From contig NZ_CP013650.1 in the NCBI RefSeq assembly GCF_001466725.1, positions 2,480,001 through 2,544,000 of the forward strand: a stretch of DNA of 64,000 nucleotides, read 5' to 3'. The translations under genes were made by a program, and so were the position numbers. Source of the DNA: Lacimicrobium alkaliphilum (GTDB taxonomy: Bacteria > Pseudomonadota > Gammaproteobacteria > Enterobacterales > Alteromonadaceae). Numbering within the stretch: the stretch's first letter is position 1; every line of letters starts with the position of its first letter. Of the stretch, positions 54,684-64,000 are shown in pieces. The notes under the pieces are model-generated. The model did not search any database. It was not told the origin of the DNA and saw only the letters and a program-made list of their open reading frames with translations.

Positions 54684-56552
54684 CTAACCACCCTGCTGCA
54701 ATCGCCAGGTGAGACCAGAGCCGCGCTGGCTGACCGTATCCAGGGCGTTGTGCAGTTGCTGGGTGGGGGCGAACAGGGTCAGTTTTTTACGGGCTCTTGT
54801 GATGCCGGTGTAGAGTAACTCGCGGCTGACAAACTGGCCCGGGTTATCACCCAAACACAATATGCCATGCTCAAATTCTGAGCCCTGGGATTTGTGAATG
54901 GTCATGGCATACAAAGGCTGCCAGGCGGGCAGACGGCTGGTCAGCACTGCGCGCAGTTCGCCGTTGTCCTGCTCAAACCATACCTTTAAAAGGCCGTTAT
55001 CATCGGGCAGGCAGATGCCGGTATCGCCGTTAAAAAGCTGCACCTGATAGTCATTTTGGGTCACCATTACCGGCAGGCCGGGGTAGGGTTCCTGCTGCGG
55101 TTTGATCCAGTTACGGCGGGTCAGGTTCAGGGCTATCTGACGGTTCAGCGCTTCGCTGCCCCAGGGGCCTTTGCGGGTGGCACACAACACCTGCTGTTTG
55201 GCCAGTTCAGCAAAAGCACCCTTAACATCTTCGCCGGCCACTGCGGCAAAATAATCGCTCATTCCACGGCAGGCCAGTTCCACCAGTTCTGCCGGGCTGG
55301 CTTCACCGTACCAGTCAAGATCGTCAAACTCCCCTACCGACAGGCACTCCAGTACCTGAGTCAGGCTGCCCAGATTCACCGCCGCCGCCAGTCTGCCAAT
55401 GCCACTTTTAATATCAAAGCGATGGCTCTTACTCAGCATCACCAGATTATCCTGTAAGCGACTTTTTTGTTCGCTGCAGGGGGTGAGGCTGAGCCCGGTG
55501 ATCCGCTCAATGCGCTCAGTGGTGCTGCGGCTGAATTGCTGTTCTCCCCATAAGGGCACGCTGGCACAAATATCACTTAACACCGAGCCCACTTCCACCG
55601 AGGCCAGTTGCTGGCGATCGCCGAGCATCACCAGGCGGCAATGTGCCGGTAAGGCATCCAACAGCCTGGCCATCAGCGGCAGGTCCACCATCGAGGCTTC
55701 ATCCAGGATCAGCATATCCAGCGCCAGCGGGTTATCCTGATTGTGACGAAAATGCTTACGGTTAGGAATGCTGCCGAGTAACCGGTGCAGGGTTGCGGCC
55801 TGGGCAGGCAGCGCCAGTTGCATGTCCTCGGGCAGTAATTTACGGGCCTGATTCATCGATTCGGTCAGGCGCATGGCGGCTTTACCCGTTGGCGCCGCCA
55901 TGGCAATGCGCAGGGTTTTACCCTGTTCACGGGCCAGTGCCTGTACCAGCGCCATCAGTTTGGTTACTGTGGTGGTTTTACCGGTTCCCGGCCCGCCGGT
56001 AATAATACACAGGGCCTTACTGGCGGCCTGTACCACCGCTATCAGCTGCCAGTCCGGGCCATGCGCTTGCCCGTCCTTTAAGCCGTTTTCGAATAAGCTT
56101 TTCACCAGCGGTTTGCAGGCCTGTTCATCCAGCTGCAACTGCACCTCTGCAAGCCGGCAAAGCTTGTTGCACAGGTTCACTTCATACTGCCAGTAGCGTT
56201 GCAGGTACAGGGCCTGATTATCCAGCACCAGTGGCGTACTGACGCTGCCCTGCTGCTGAGGTTTGGTAACAGTGCGGCTTTGCTGTAACAGGCTCAAAAG
56301 CTGAGATTCAAATAACATCGGCAGTGGCTCACGCAATTCCGCCACCCACAGGTTATATAAACGGCACAGTTCGGTCAGTTGCACACACAAATGCTGGGCG
56401 CCCAGTTGCTGGCTGAGAATGCAGGCCACCAGGCCCATTTCCTGTGCCTGTTGTTCTTCCTGCTCTGCTATAAACAGCCCCAGCGCGGTATCCAGCGCAT
56501 CAACAAAGCCCTTTTCCTGCAGGGGTTGCAGATAATGCCCGGCGCTTAACAT
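54684..56552 (-). CDS. recD: Exodeoxyribonuclease V subunit alpha (RecD)
   Basis: A 622-residue SF1B 5'-3' helicase subunit of RecBCD. The N-terminal domain (1-160) contacts RecC. Walker A is ITGGPGTGKTTTVTK (about 184-198), then AAPTGKAAMRLTES, LILDEASMVDLPLM (motif II), LVMLGDRQQLASVEVG, and the C-terminal MTIHKSQGSEFEHGILCLGD and LLYTGITRARKKLTLF (motifs V-VI). Full length, all motifs intact. It overlaps recB by seven bases and is last in the recC-recB-recD operon, directly beside the accessory island. Confidence 0.96.
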   Translation of the reverse strand: MLSAGHYLQPLQEKGFVDALDTALGLFIAEQEEQQAQEMGLVACILSQQLGAQHLCVQLTELCRLYNLWVAELREPLPMLFESQLLSLLQQSRTVTKPQQQGSVSTPLVLDNQALYLQRYWQYEVNLCNKLCRLAEVQLQLDEQACKPLVKSLFENGLKDGQAHGPDWQLIAVVQAASKALCIITGGPGTGKTTTVTKLMALVQALAREQGKTLRIAMAAPTGKAAMRLTESMNQARKLLPEDMQLALPAQAATLHRLLGSIPNRKHFRHNQDNPLALDMLILDEASMVDLPLMARLLDALPAHCRLVMLGDRQQLASVEVGSVLSDICASVPLWGEQQFSRSTTERIERITGLSLTPCSEQKSRLQDNLVMLSKSHRFDIKSGIGRLAAAVNLGSLTQVLECLSVGEFDDLDWYGEASPAELVELACRGMSDYFAAVAGEDVKGAFAELAKQQVLCATRKGPWGSEALNRQIALNLTRRNWIKPQQEPYPGLPVMVTQNDYQVQLFNGDTGICLPDDNGLLKVWFEQDNGELRAVLTSRLPAWQPLYAMTIHKSQGSEFEHGILCLGDNPGQFVSRELLYTGITRARKKLTLFAPTQQLHNALDTVSQRGSGLTWRLQQGG

Positions 56553-59500
56553 AGTTCCAGTTGCTCCATCTGATTATCATCCCGGCTAATGCCGCTGAAC
56601 AGCTTATCCAGCGCCATGATCAGTGCCTTCTGGGGGCGGGTGAAATAACAGCCGCTGTTCTTTTGCTCTGCCGTCATGCCGCGCAAAAACAAATAGCAGG
56701 CACCGCCCACATGGCGATCATAGTCATAATCCTGCAGGCGGCTTTGTAGCCAGCGATGCAGCGCCAGGGAGTACAGAATCGCCTGCAGTTCATAATCGTG
56801 CTCCTGCATGGCCTGGGCCATTGCCTCCTGGCTGTAATCGGCAAAGCTGTCACCCAGATGATTGGACTTATAGTCCGCCACATAGACCTTACCCTGATAC
56901 ATAAAAATCAAATCCACATAGCCTTTGAGGGCACCGTTTAAGGTCTCAAAATCATAATGGGCGTTCAGATCGGAGCGATAACGGTTAAGCACGGCATTAA
57001 AGGCACTGGCCTTGATCTGATTCACCGGCAAATGAAATTCCATTTCCGCCAGCAGCTGCTCAAGGTTATTCAGGCACAAACCGGCCTCAACAAAGGGGGT
57101 TTGCATTGCATCAGATAACCAGCTGGTCACCACCGGCCACCAGCGCGATTCAATACCATAACGCATGGCCTGCGCCTCAACCAGCTCTGCAAGTGGCGGG
57201 CTGTCGGGTTGCAGGGCATGTTCGAGTACATCGTGTAAAAATGAACCGGGCCGTGCGCCGCGGGGAAAGCTGAATCTGTCATCCTGCTCAGAATGTATTT
57301 CCGGCAACGGTGGCATAACAGTGATTGGCGCCTCGTCATAGCCCGGGGCCGGTAATTTATCCTGCTGCTGGCTGATGGCTGAATAACTGGTCAGGCGCCA
57401 GCGCTGATGATGGCTGTTACCCGGCACCGCACAGCTCAGCTGCTGCTCCTGTTGCTGCGCCTGCCGGTTTAGGCTGATAGGCGGCGTGGGTTCAATCAGC
57501 CGGTACTGAATATTCACCCCATCGGCCAGCGCCTCGAGCTTATCGGCCAGGATCGTACTATGCAGATTCTCTGTACCGCCGATAACCAGGTTACCCAGCG
57601 CGGTCTGTAACAGCCCTGATGCCTTGGTATTACCGCCGGTATTGGGGTGCCAGACGCCGAGGCTGCAATAATGCTCGGCCCGGGTCAGTGCCACATAAAA
57701 CAAGCGGATATCCTCGGCTAAACGCTCATAGGCAGCCCGTTCAAGGGCGCTGTCGGCATTGGTAAAATCCACCCGCAACTGGTTTTCATCGTCGTGATAC
57801 AGCGCCTCTTTGGTGGCGCTGTATTTACAGGCAAAAGGAATAAACACCAGCGGATATTCGAGCCCTTTAGAGGCATGCATGGTCACTATCTGCACCAGCT
57901 TGTCATCGGTTTCCAGACGCAATTGCTGGGCTTCATGATTATCATCGGGCTCCAGCAGGCTCTGGTGGTACCAGCGCAATAACTGGCTTTCGCCCCGGTG
58001 TTGCTGTTCCTGCTGTTGTAGTAATTCAAGCAAATGGCGCAGGTCTGTCAGCCGCCGCATACCATCTTCGAACCGGCGCATCAGCGATACCTGGATCTCC
58101 AGATTATCCAGCATCTGTGCCAGGGCGCTGGCGATCCCCTGCCGCTGCCACAGCTTTTGCCAGTGGAAAAACTGCCAGAGCAGATCCTGCCAACGCAGTT
58201 CATCTAAAAGCCACTGTTCAAACTGAGCGGCATCCAGGCCGACCATTTCAGTGAGCATAGCGGCCTTGACCAGACGCTCATCGGCAGGGTTGTGTATGGC
58301 CTTAAGCAGAATGTAGAGGTCGCGGGCCATCTGTGTGCTGAACACACTGCGGCGCACTAAAAACACGCTGTCGATATTGGCCTGGCGCAGGCCGGTGCGT
58401 ATCATATCCGCTTCAATTTTATCCCGCACCAGTATCGCACAGTCACCGGGTTGCAGCGGCCGCTGCTGATCTTTTGCCTGGATCACCGCCTCGCCCTGCT
58501 CCGCCATTTGCAGCAGGCCGGCAATCTGATTCACACAATCCTGCACCAGAGGGGATTGCACCGCAGATAAGGCTTTGGGATCTTCGGTAGCCAGATAATT
58601 AAAGCAGATACCGGCCCGGGGCTGGCCCTGAACCAGTAAACGGGCTTGTTTGTCGGCTGCTTTGACCGGCATAAAGGGAATATCGCGGTTAAATAAGAAG
58701 CCGTCGCGGCTTTGCTCGAACAGATGATTAACCCCCTCTACCAGTTCATGGCGTGAGCGCCAGTTGGTGTCCAGGGTAAAACGGCGCTGCTCATCCACCA
58801 GCCGCTTGGCCTGAATATAGGTAAAAATATCGGCGCCACGAAAGGCATATATCGCCTGTTTAGGGTCGCCAATCATGATCAGGCAGTGCTGGCCCTGTGG
58901 CGGGTACAACGTAGAGAAAATCCCGAACTGGGTAGCATCGGTATCCTGAAATTCATCAATCAGTGCCGCCGGATACTGATTGCGTATGGCGGTGGCCAAG
59001 TCAGCGCCCTGCCTGCTGCCAAGAGCCCTCTGCAGATGGCTGAGCAGATCATCGGGGCTCAGCTGATTAGCCTGATCTTTGTTGTTACTTAGCCGCTGGC
59101 GCACCTCGGCCAGGGCCTTAAGGCTGAGACTCACCTGCAGGGCCTGACGTAACTCGCCTTCCAGCTTATGCAACAACTCAAAAGGGCCGAAATTCAGATG
59201 GGACAAGTCTTTGCTGGTTTTAGCCGCTGCACCTTGTACCTTGTGGGGAAACAGCACCTGCCAGCCATCCTTATGGCCACTGAAAAACACCTCTTCAGAG
59301 CGGAAAAAATCATCCAGGCGGTAAATCACCTCGCCTTTACCTAACAGTGTATTTTTCTTTAAGCCGGCCTGTAATAACTGCTCGGCCACCTGCTCCTGCA
59401 GCCACCAGTCACGGGTTTGCTGCAGGCACTGTCGATAGCGGCAAAACAGCTGCTGAGGATCCTCATCGGGCTCCTGCACCTGTACCGACTGACTTAACAG

Positions 59501-60070
59501 CGGCCGCAGTTTTTTCTGCAGGGCCACAGGCTCGCCCCAGAACGACAACACCAGTTCCAGCAATGGTGCCTGTAAAGAGGCAATTTCACTGCGCCAGAAG
59601 TCCTTTACCGCCAGATTCAAATGTTCAGATTCATCCAGGATCAGCTCCTGCTGATAACGTTCGCCGCTTTCAAAGGCATGTTGTACCAGCGCCCGCTGAC
59701 AGAAACTGTGAATGGTGAAAATGGCCGCCTCATCCATTTGCCGGCTGGCCAGTTGCAGGCGCTGGAAAGCCTGCTGAGGATCCTCAACCTCATCAATAAG
59801 GCGCTGAATTAAGCTGTCATCACTTTTACCGGCATAAAAATCCACACTACAGCGGTGGATCAGGCTGCGAATACGGTGCTTCAGTTCGGCGGTGGCGGCA
59901 TTGGTAAAGGTCACCACCAGAATCTGATCCACCTTTAAGGGCGTACACTGGTGGCCAATCAACAAACGCAGGTACAGATGTACGATAGTAAAGGTTTTAC
60001 CCGTGCCCGCGCTGGCTTCAATCAGCGACTGCCCGGATAAGGGAAAGCCGGGTAAATCCAGTGGCTTCAT
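56546..60070 (-). CDS. recB: Exodeoxyribonuclease V subunit beta (RecB)
   Basis: A 1174-residue SF1A 3'-5' helicase-nuclease. Walker A is IEASAGTGKTFTIVH (17-31), followed by LVVTFTNAATAELKHRI-type motif Ia, LIDEFQDTDATQFGIF (motif II), GDPKQAIYAFRGAD (III), TMHASKGLEYPLVFIPF (V) and FYVALTRAEHYC (VI). The C-terminal nuclease has GYVDLIFMYQGKVYVADYKS with the metal-binding Asp and DYK. Its ATG overlaps the recC stop (ATGA-like). It supplies the engine and only nuclease of RecBCD, which repairs double-strand breaks and degrades phage DNA. Confidence 0.96.
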   Translation of the reverse strand: MKPLDLPGFPLSGQSLIEASAGTGKTFTIVHLYLRLLIGHQCTPLKVDQILVVTFTNAATAELKHRIRSLIHRCSVDFYAGKSDDSLIQRLIDEVEDPQQAFQRLQLASRQMDEAAIFTIHSFCQRALVQHAFESGERYQQELILDESEHLNLAVKDFWRSEIASLQAPLLELVLSFWGEPVALQKKLRPLLSQSVQVQEPDEDPQQLFCRYRQCLQQTRDWWLQEQVAEQLLQAGLKKNTLLGKGEVIYRLDDFFRSEEVFFSGHKDGWQVLFPHKVQGAAAKTSKDLSHLNFGPFELLHKLEGELRQALQVSLSLKALAEVRQRLSNNKDQANQLSPDDLLSHLQRALGSRQGADLATAIRNQYPAALIDEFQDTDATQFGIFSTLYPPQGQHCLIMIGDPKQAIYAFRGADIFTYIQAKRLVDEQRRFTLDTNWRSRHELVEGVNHLFEQSRDGFLFNRDIPFMPVKAADKQARLLVQGQPRAGICFNYLATEDPKALSAVQSPLVQDCVNQIAGLLQMAEQGEAVIQAKDQQRPLQPGDCAILVRDKIEADMIRTGLRQANIDSVFLVRRSVFSTQMARDLYILLKAIHNPADERLVKAAMLTEMVGLDAAQFEQWLLDELRWQDLLWQFFHWQKLWQRQGIASALAQMLDNLEIQVSLMRRFEDGMRRLTDLRHLLELLQQQEQQHRGESQLLRWYHQSLLEPDDNHEAQQLRLETDDKLVQIVTMHASKGLEYPLVFIPFACKYSATKEALYHDDENQLRVDFTNADSALERAAYERLAEDIRLFYVALTRAEHYCSLGVWHPNTGGNTKASGLLQTALGNLVIGGTENLHSTILADKLEALADGVNIQYRLIEPTPPISLNRQAQQQEQQLSCAVPGNSHHQRWRLTSYSAISQQQDKLPAPGYDEAPITVMPPLPEIHSEQDDRFSFPRGARPGSFLHDVLEHALQPDSPPLAELVEAQAMRYGIESRWWPVVTSWLSDAMQTPFVEAGLCLNNLEQLLAEMEFHLPVNQIKASAFNAVLNRYRSDLNAHYDFETLNGALKGYVDLIFMYQGKVYVADYKSNHLGDSFADYSQEAMAQAMQEHDYELQAILYSLALHRWLQSRLQDYDYDRHVGGACYLFLRGMTAEQKNSGCYFTRPQKALIMALDKLFSGISRDDNQMEQLELC

Positions 60071-63000
60071 GCTTCACTCCCTGCATACAGCGGTCCGATA
60101 AGCTTTTCACTGATATCGGCAAATTCATCGAAAATCGCCTCAAGGTCGGGCCAGATACGCGCAATATGCTGCTCCAACCCTTCTCCGGGCTGAAAGTCAT
60201 TGCCCAGATAGGTCTTCAGGGTCTTATCCTTATCGCCGGTTTTAAGCCAGCACCAGGCACTGGCAATCAGCAAGGGTAAGGGCCTGCTGTGGCCGCTGCG
60301 CCAGGCCGCAACAAACTGCTGTAAATATTCCTCCGCCTGTTGAGGCTGTGGTGCTGCTACCACAAAGGGGTCTGATTCGGTGCCGACAAATACCGCCTGA
60401 GTGACCGGCTCCTGCTTAGCCCTGAGCAGCAACAGGCGCAGCCACAGATCCAGTTTATCCTGCTCGCGCACCTTACCGGAGCGCCACAGCACTAACTGAT
60501 CCTGATACAGATGATCCTGCACGCCCTGTAATAACAAGCCGTCGTTCTCCAGCTCCAGCAATACCCTGCGCGGGCTGTACTCGCGCCGATAAACGGCCAG
60601 CCGCTGGTTCAGCGCCTCGCTGTCCTGTCGAACCTGATTAAAGGTCAGCCCGGCACTGTTACCCACTGGCAATACACCCTCGGCACGCATCTGCACAAAA
60701 CAACCCTGCATATCTTCGGCTTCCACCAGCCTCTGGCGCAACTGATAGCGGCTCAGGCCATCCAGCGCAAAAGGCTCTTCATCTTCAAGCTGTTGATCCA
60801 GTGAGGCGAAACGGGCCTGCCAGCGCAACTGAAAAAAGCCCAGCGCCGGATTACGGAAAAATCTCAGCCACTCTTCTGTGCTCACCTGCGATTGTGGCTC
60901 CACAGGCTGCAACGAGGTGAAAAAGGGTTGTGATGTCGCAGGCTGGCCCAGCAGTCTGGCCAGATTCAGGCTCTGAGAGTCATAACTGCGGCCGGGATCC
61001 TGACTGAAATATTGCGGATGGAAGGGCTGTAAATGGGCCTGCTGATGCAGGCGATCGCGCACAGAACAGCCCTCTTCGGCTGCATACACCTGCTCACAGT
61101 AATCCAGTAATTCTTCCACCAGTACGCTGGGTACCTGCACGCTGTTGTCCCGTTGGCTACGGCCCAGATAACTGATATACACCGCATCGCGCGCAGACAG
61201 CAGGGCTTCAAGAAACAAATAGCGGTCATCCAGACGCCGGGAGCGGTCCCCTTTGCGCTGAGGCGTCAGGCCCATTAAATCAAAGCCCATGGGTATCATC
61301 TGGCGGGGATAGTCGCTGTCGTTCATGCCCAGCAGGCACACCCGCTTAAATGGAATACTGCGCATGGGCATCAGGGTACAGAAATTCACCGCCCCGGCCA
61401 GAAAGCGCTGGCCCACACCACTTTCCTGTAATTGTTGCTCCAGCGCCTGACAGAACACCCGCTGTTCAATCTCGCCATCATACTGGTGCTGATGCCGGGC
61501 CAGACTTTCCAGCGCCTGACGCAATCTGAGCAGATAGGGCTCTTCGTCTTCTTCTGCGGCGTAGATGTTTTCCAGATGCTGATCCAGCCAGGCGATTTTA
61601 TCTTTTAGCGGCTGTGGCTGGCGGCAAAACTCAAGCCACTGGCCCAGCTCGCGCAGAAAGTCCAGCAGTTTGGCCAGTATGCGGCTGTCCTGACCTTCCA
61701 TATCGGTATAGGGCGCAATCAGGCCGCTGGTACCCGGCTCAGATTTACCCTCATCAGATGATCTTCCATGATAAAGGGGCACCGACATAGCATAGCCACT
61801 GATTAGCCGGATTAACCCCTGCAACCAGCTGTTCTGTCCTTCCTGTGGCAACTGCCAGCGGCTTTTATCCTCTGCATCCAGCCCCCAGCGTATGCCTGCA
61901 TCGGCCAGCCAGAATCTGAGCTGTTCAAACTCGGCCTGAGCCAGAGTGAAGCGGCGCATTACCGCCGGTACTTCAAGAATATCGAGGATTTCGGTCAGTG
62001 ACAGGCGTTTAAGCTGCAGGCGCATCAGATTAGAGAAACTGATTAAAAGCGGTGATTCCTGCATAGCGCCGCGATCAGATATGGCAAAGGGAATGGCCCG
62101 CTCGCCCTTATGGCCACCAAACACACCGGGGATCAATGGTGCATAGTCGCTGACATCCGGCATCATCACGATAACATCACCAGGGTGCACCTGTGGATTG
62201 TGGCGAAAATAATCAAGCAGGCTGTCCTGCAGCACTTCCAGCTCTCTGAGCCGGGAATGACAGCTGACCACCTGCAGGCTGTTGTCGCTGCCCTTAAGCT
62301 CAACTTTGGGATAGACAGCAGGCTGCACCAGCTCATCGGCCGCTAAAGGCTCGGTACTGCCCCGGTGCGTCAGCTCAAGCACCTCATCCTGCAGGTGCAA
62401 CAATAAGGTATCAGGTACCTGCTGAACAAACAGATCCTGCTGTTGTGGTTCAAGCTGCAACAGTAAATCGAGAAAATCCTGGCCCTGCTTGCCCCAGGAG
62501 GCCAAAAGCGGGTTGCCCACATCCAGGTAATCGGCATCGGTGTTTTGTTGTTCCAGCGCCTTAAGCTGACCTCTGGCATGGCCCTTCTGATCAATAATAT
62601 CGCCCCAGTAATGGCAACTGGGATTGAGCCAGTAAAGGTAAACCGGGATTTGCTGCGCGATGGCCTGTAGTACCTGCAACTGCTGGGGTGGCAGCGCCGA
62701 GATCCCGAACACCATCAATTGTGAGGGTAATTTCTGTCTGCAATCCTGCTCTTTGAGTTTATCCAGCAGCGCCTGATGCAGGTTGGCCCGATGCCAAGGC
62801 GATTCACCCAGTGTTTTGCTGTAGGCCACCAGCTCCCGCCATAGTGCGCTCTGCCAGGCATGTTTATGCATATCAGCAGTAATGACGGCGTCATCACCCT
62901 GCTCCCAGGCCAGGATCCAGTCGGGCCGGTATACCAGATACTGGTCAAATAAATCCGCTACTTTTTGTGCCAGCTGAAACTGTTTTAATTCACCGTCACC

Positions 63001-63354
63001 AGCCAGATAATCGGCCACCGGCGCAAACACTTCCTGCGAGCAAAGTTGCGGCAACAGCGCCATCAGCTTCCAGGTCATATTGTCTTTGGTAAAGGCCGAG
63101 GATTCGGGAATATCCGGTAACAGCTGGCGGTATAACTGCCAGATATAGCTTGAGGGTAACGGAAAGGTGAGATTAGCGGCAATACCGGTGTGCTCTGCCA
63201 CCTGCAATTTGAGCCACTGCGCCATACCAGGACTTTGCACCCATACCACCTGGGGCTGAAACAAGGCCTGTGCGCTTTGTGATTTGACAGCCATGGCCTG
63301 GCAAAGCTGGCCGGCCAGAATTTCCATCTTATTTGACTGTACCAGATACAACAA
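60067..63354 (-). CDS. recC: Exodeoxyribonuclease V subunit gamma (RecC)
   Basis: About 1095 residues. RecC is the Chi-recognising scaffold of RecBCD. The N-terminus LYLVQSNKMEILAGQL matches E. coli MLRVYHSNRLDVLEAL, so I start at TTG 63354, eight bases after GGAGG; a TTG at 63369 would place the ribosome site inside the gene. PGMAQWLKLQVAEHTGIAAN, NLTFPLPSSYIWQLYRQLLP and MRSIPFKRVCLLGMNDSDYP are RecC hallmarks, the last from the inactive helicase-like part. It is the first gene of the operon. 63355-63595 upstream has no gene. Confidence 0.93.
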   Translation of the reverse strand: MLYLVQSNKMEILAGQLCQAMAVKSQSAQALFQPQVVWVQSPGMAQWLKLQVAEHTGIAANLTFPLPSSYIWQLYRQLLPDIPESSAFTKDNMTWKLMALLPQLCSQEVFAPVADYLAGDGELKQFQLAQKVADLFDQYLVYRPDWILAWEQGDDAVITADMHKHAWQSALWRELVAYSKTLGESPWHRANLHQALLDKLKEQDCRQKLPSQLMVFGISALPPQQLQVLQAIAQQIPVYLYWLNPSCHYWGDIIDQKGHARGQLKALEQQNTDADYLDVGNPLLASWGKQGQDFLDLLLQLEPQQQDLFVQQVPDTLLLHLQDEVLELTHRGSTEPLAADELVQPAVYPKVELKGSDNSLQVVSCHSRLRELEVLQDSLLDYFRHNPQVHPGDVIVMMPDVSDYAPLIPGVFGGHKGERAIPFAISDRGAMQESPLLISFSNLMRLQLKRLSLTEILDILEVPAVMRRFTLAQAEFEQLRFWLADAGIRWGLDAEDKSRWQLPQEGQNSWLQGLIRLISGYAMSVPLYHGRSSDEGKSEPGTSGLIAPYTDMEGQDSRILAKLLDFLRELGQWLEFCRQPQPLKDKIAWLDQHLENIYAAEEDEEPYLLRLRQALESLARHQHQYDGEIEQRVFCQALEQQLQESGVGQRFLAGAVNFCTLMPMRSIPFKRVCLLGMNDSDYPRQMIPMGFDLMGLTPQRKGDRSRRLDDRYLFLEALLSARDAVYISYLGRSQRDNSVQVPSVLVEELLDYCEQVYAAEEGCSVRDRLHQQAHLQPFHPQYFSQDPGRSYDSQSLNLARLLGQPATSQPFFTSLQPVEPQSQVSTEEWLRFFRNPALGFFQLRWQARFASLDQQLEDEEPFALDGLSRYQLRQRLVEAEDMQGCFVQMRAEGVLPVGNSAGLTFNQVRQDSEALNQRLAVYRREYSPRRVLLELENDGLLLQGVQDHLYQDQLVLWRSGKVREQDKLDLWLRLLLLRAKQEPVTQAVFVGTESDPFVVAAPQPQQAEEYLQQFVAAWRSGHSRPLPLLIASAWCWLKTGDKDKTLKTYLGNDFQPGEGLEQHIARIWPDLEAIFDEFADISEKLIGPLYAGSEA

Positions 63355-63595
63355 TGCCAACGCCTCCAAACTGCCTGTTATCTCAAAGTGTCACCTGAGA
63401 CTGATAATCTTAACAACCTGATCTGCACGTGGCGATAATTAATATCAATTGCTACAGGTTAAGCCTTTGTGACAACAGGCGAAATGACCGGCAAGAATAG
63501 GAAAATATGACCTGGATCAGAGCCGAAGCGCACAAACCGGTTAGACTGATAACTACACCCGGAAACTCAACACATTCACGGACCGGAACAAAAAT

Positions 63596-64000
63596 ATGAC
63601 TGACTGGCACACTAAAAGTGGCGAAGAGGTACAAGACTCACTGCAAAGTACCGCAGAGGGATTAAGTTCTGAGCTGGCACAACAACGGCTGGCAGAAAAC
63701 GGCCCCAACCGCCTGCCCGAGGTCAAAGGCAAACCCGCCTGGCTGCGTTTTTTGCTGCAGTTTCACAATATCCTGATATACGTACTGCTGATATCCGCGC
63801 TGATCACGGCTCTGCTCGGTCACTGGCTGGATACCACAGTGATTCTGGCCGTCGTGCTGGTGAACGCCATAATCGGCTATGTGCAGGAGGGCAAGGCCGA
63901 GCAGGCCATGCAGTCACTGCGTAATATGCTGGCGCCCAATGCCTCAGTGATCCGCGATGGTAAACGCCAGACCATTCCGGCCACAGATCTGGTCATCGGC
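63596..64000 (+). CDS. P-type cation-transporting ATPase, 5' part
   Basis: The ATG at 63596 opens a frame of 135 codons that runs to the window edge. It shows the Cation_ATPase_N domain (LAQQRLAENGPNRLPEVKGK), the first membrane helices (LLQFHNILIYVLLISALITA) and the start of the E1-E2 domain (VNAIIGYVQEGKAEQAMQSL then NASVIRDGKRQTIPATDLVI). This is P2A-like (Ca2+, or Na+/K+-type). The DKTG phosphorylation site lies beyond the window. It is divergent from recC. Confidence 0.88.
   Translation, partial: MTDWHTKSGEEVQDSLQSTAEGLSSELAQQRLAENGPNRLPEVKGKPAWLRFLLQFHNILIYVLLISALITALLGHWLDTTVILAVVLVNAIIGYVQEGKAEQAMQSLRNMLAPNASVIRDGKRQTIPATDLVIG

Overview
The window looks like a chromosome segment of a marine or haloalkaline gammaproteobacterium of the Alteromonadales (Alteromonadaceae-like). 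The evidence is gene content and order: folX-yfcH, ybbAP divergent from tesA, lolCDE, mfd-csiV, an msbA-lpxK-ycaR-kdsB lipid A/Kdo operon next to comEC and a DUF2062 gene, and recCBD. All of these were recognised by protein motifs read by eye; no database search was run, so the genus is not fixed.

Layout. 1-3.7 kb: start of a possible acyltransferase (cut by the window), a small lipoprotein, a PepSY protein and a PhoP/PhoQ-like two-component system. Two ~265-bp elements with terminal inverted repeats sit directly upstream of the PepSY gene and of the response regulator. 3.6-19 kb: AI-2E permease, folX, yfcH, the YbbA/YbbP exporter, tesA, a pair of exported amidohydrolases (one active-looking, one without metal ligands), dusC, small membrane proteins and the LolCDE lipoprotein-release machine. 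19-26.7 kb: mfd, csiV, a PduO-type adenosyltransferase, an isochorismatase-like hydrolase and a Gfo/Idh/MocA oxidoreductase. 26.7-38 kb: a propeller-sensor diguanylate cyclase and an RND efflux adaptor, each broken by one frameshift that one extra base in a three-base C run would repair; an intact RND pump; a DASS transporter; nagZ; a DUF883 pair; a PilZ protein. 38-45.4 kb: SDR, kdsB, ycaR, lpxK, msbA, comEC, DUF2062.

45.4-54.7 kb is an accessory region between the DUF2062 gene and recD. It holds a divergent NmrA-like/LysR pair, a four-helix membrane protein with a small Xre regulator, a decayed recD fragment, a truncated AbiEii-type nucleotidyltransferase, higBA, two small membrane proteins, mazEF, and a large AT-rich gene coding for a SIR2-like domain, a P-loop NTPase and a helical TPR-like tail. 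Three same-orientation copies of a ~70-bp repeat separate these blocks, and a ~155-bp direct repeat brackets mazEF plus the SIR2 gene. I read this as a toxin-antitoxin and antiviral island built up by repeated recombination next to recBCD; the SIR2-NTPase gene is the best candidate for a little-described defence system.

54.7-63.4 kb is the recC-recB-recD operon (minus strand), and the window ends inside a P-type cation ATPase gene. No tRNA, rRNA, CRISPR array, integrase or transposase gene was seen.
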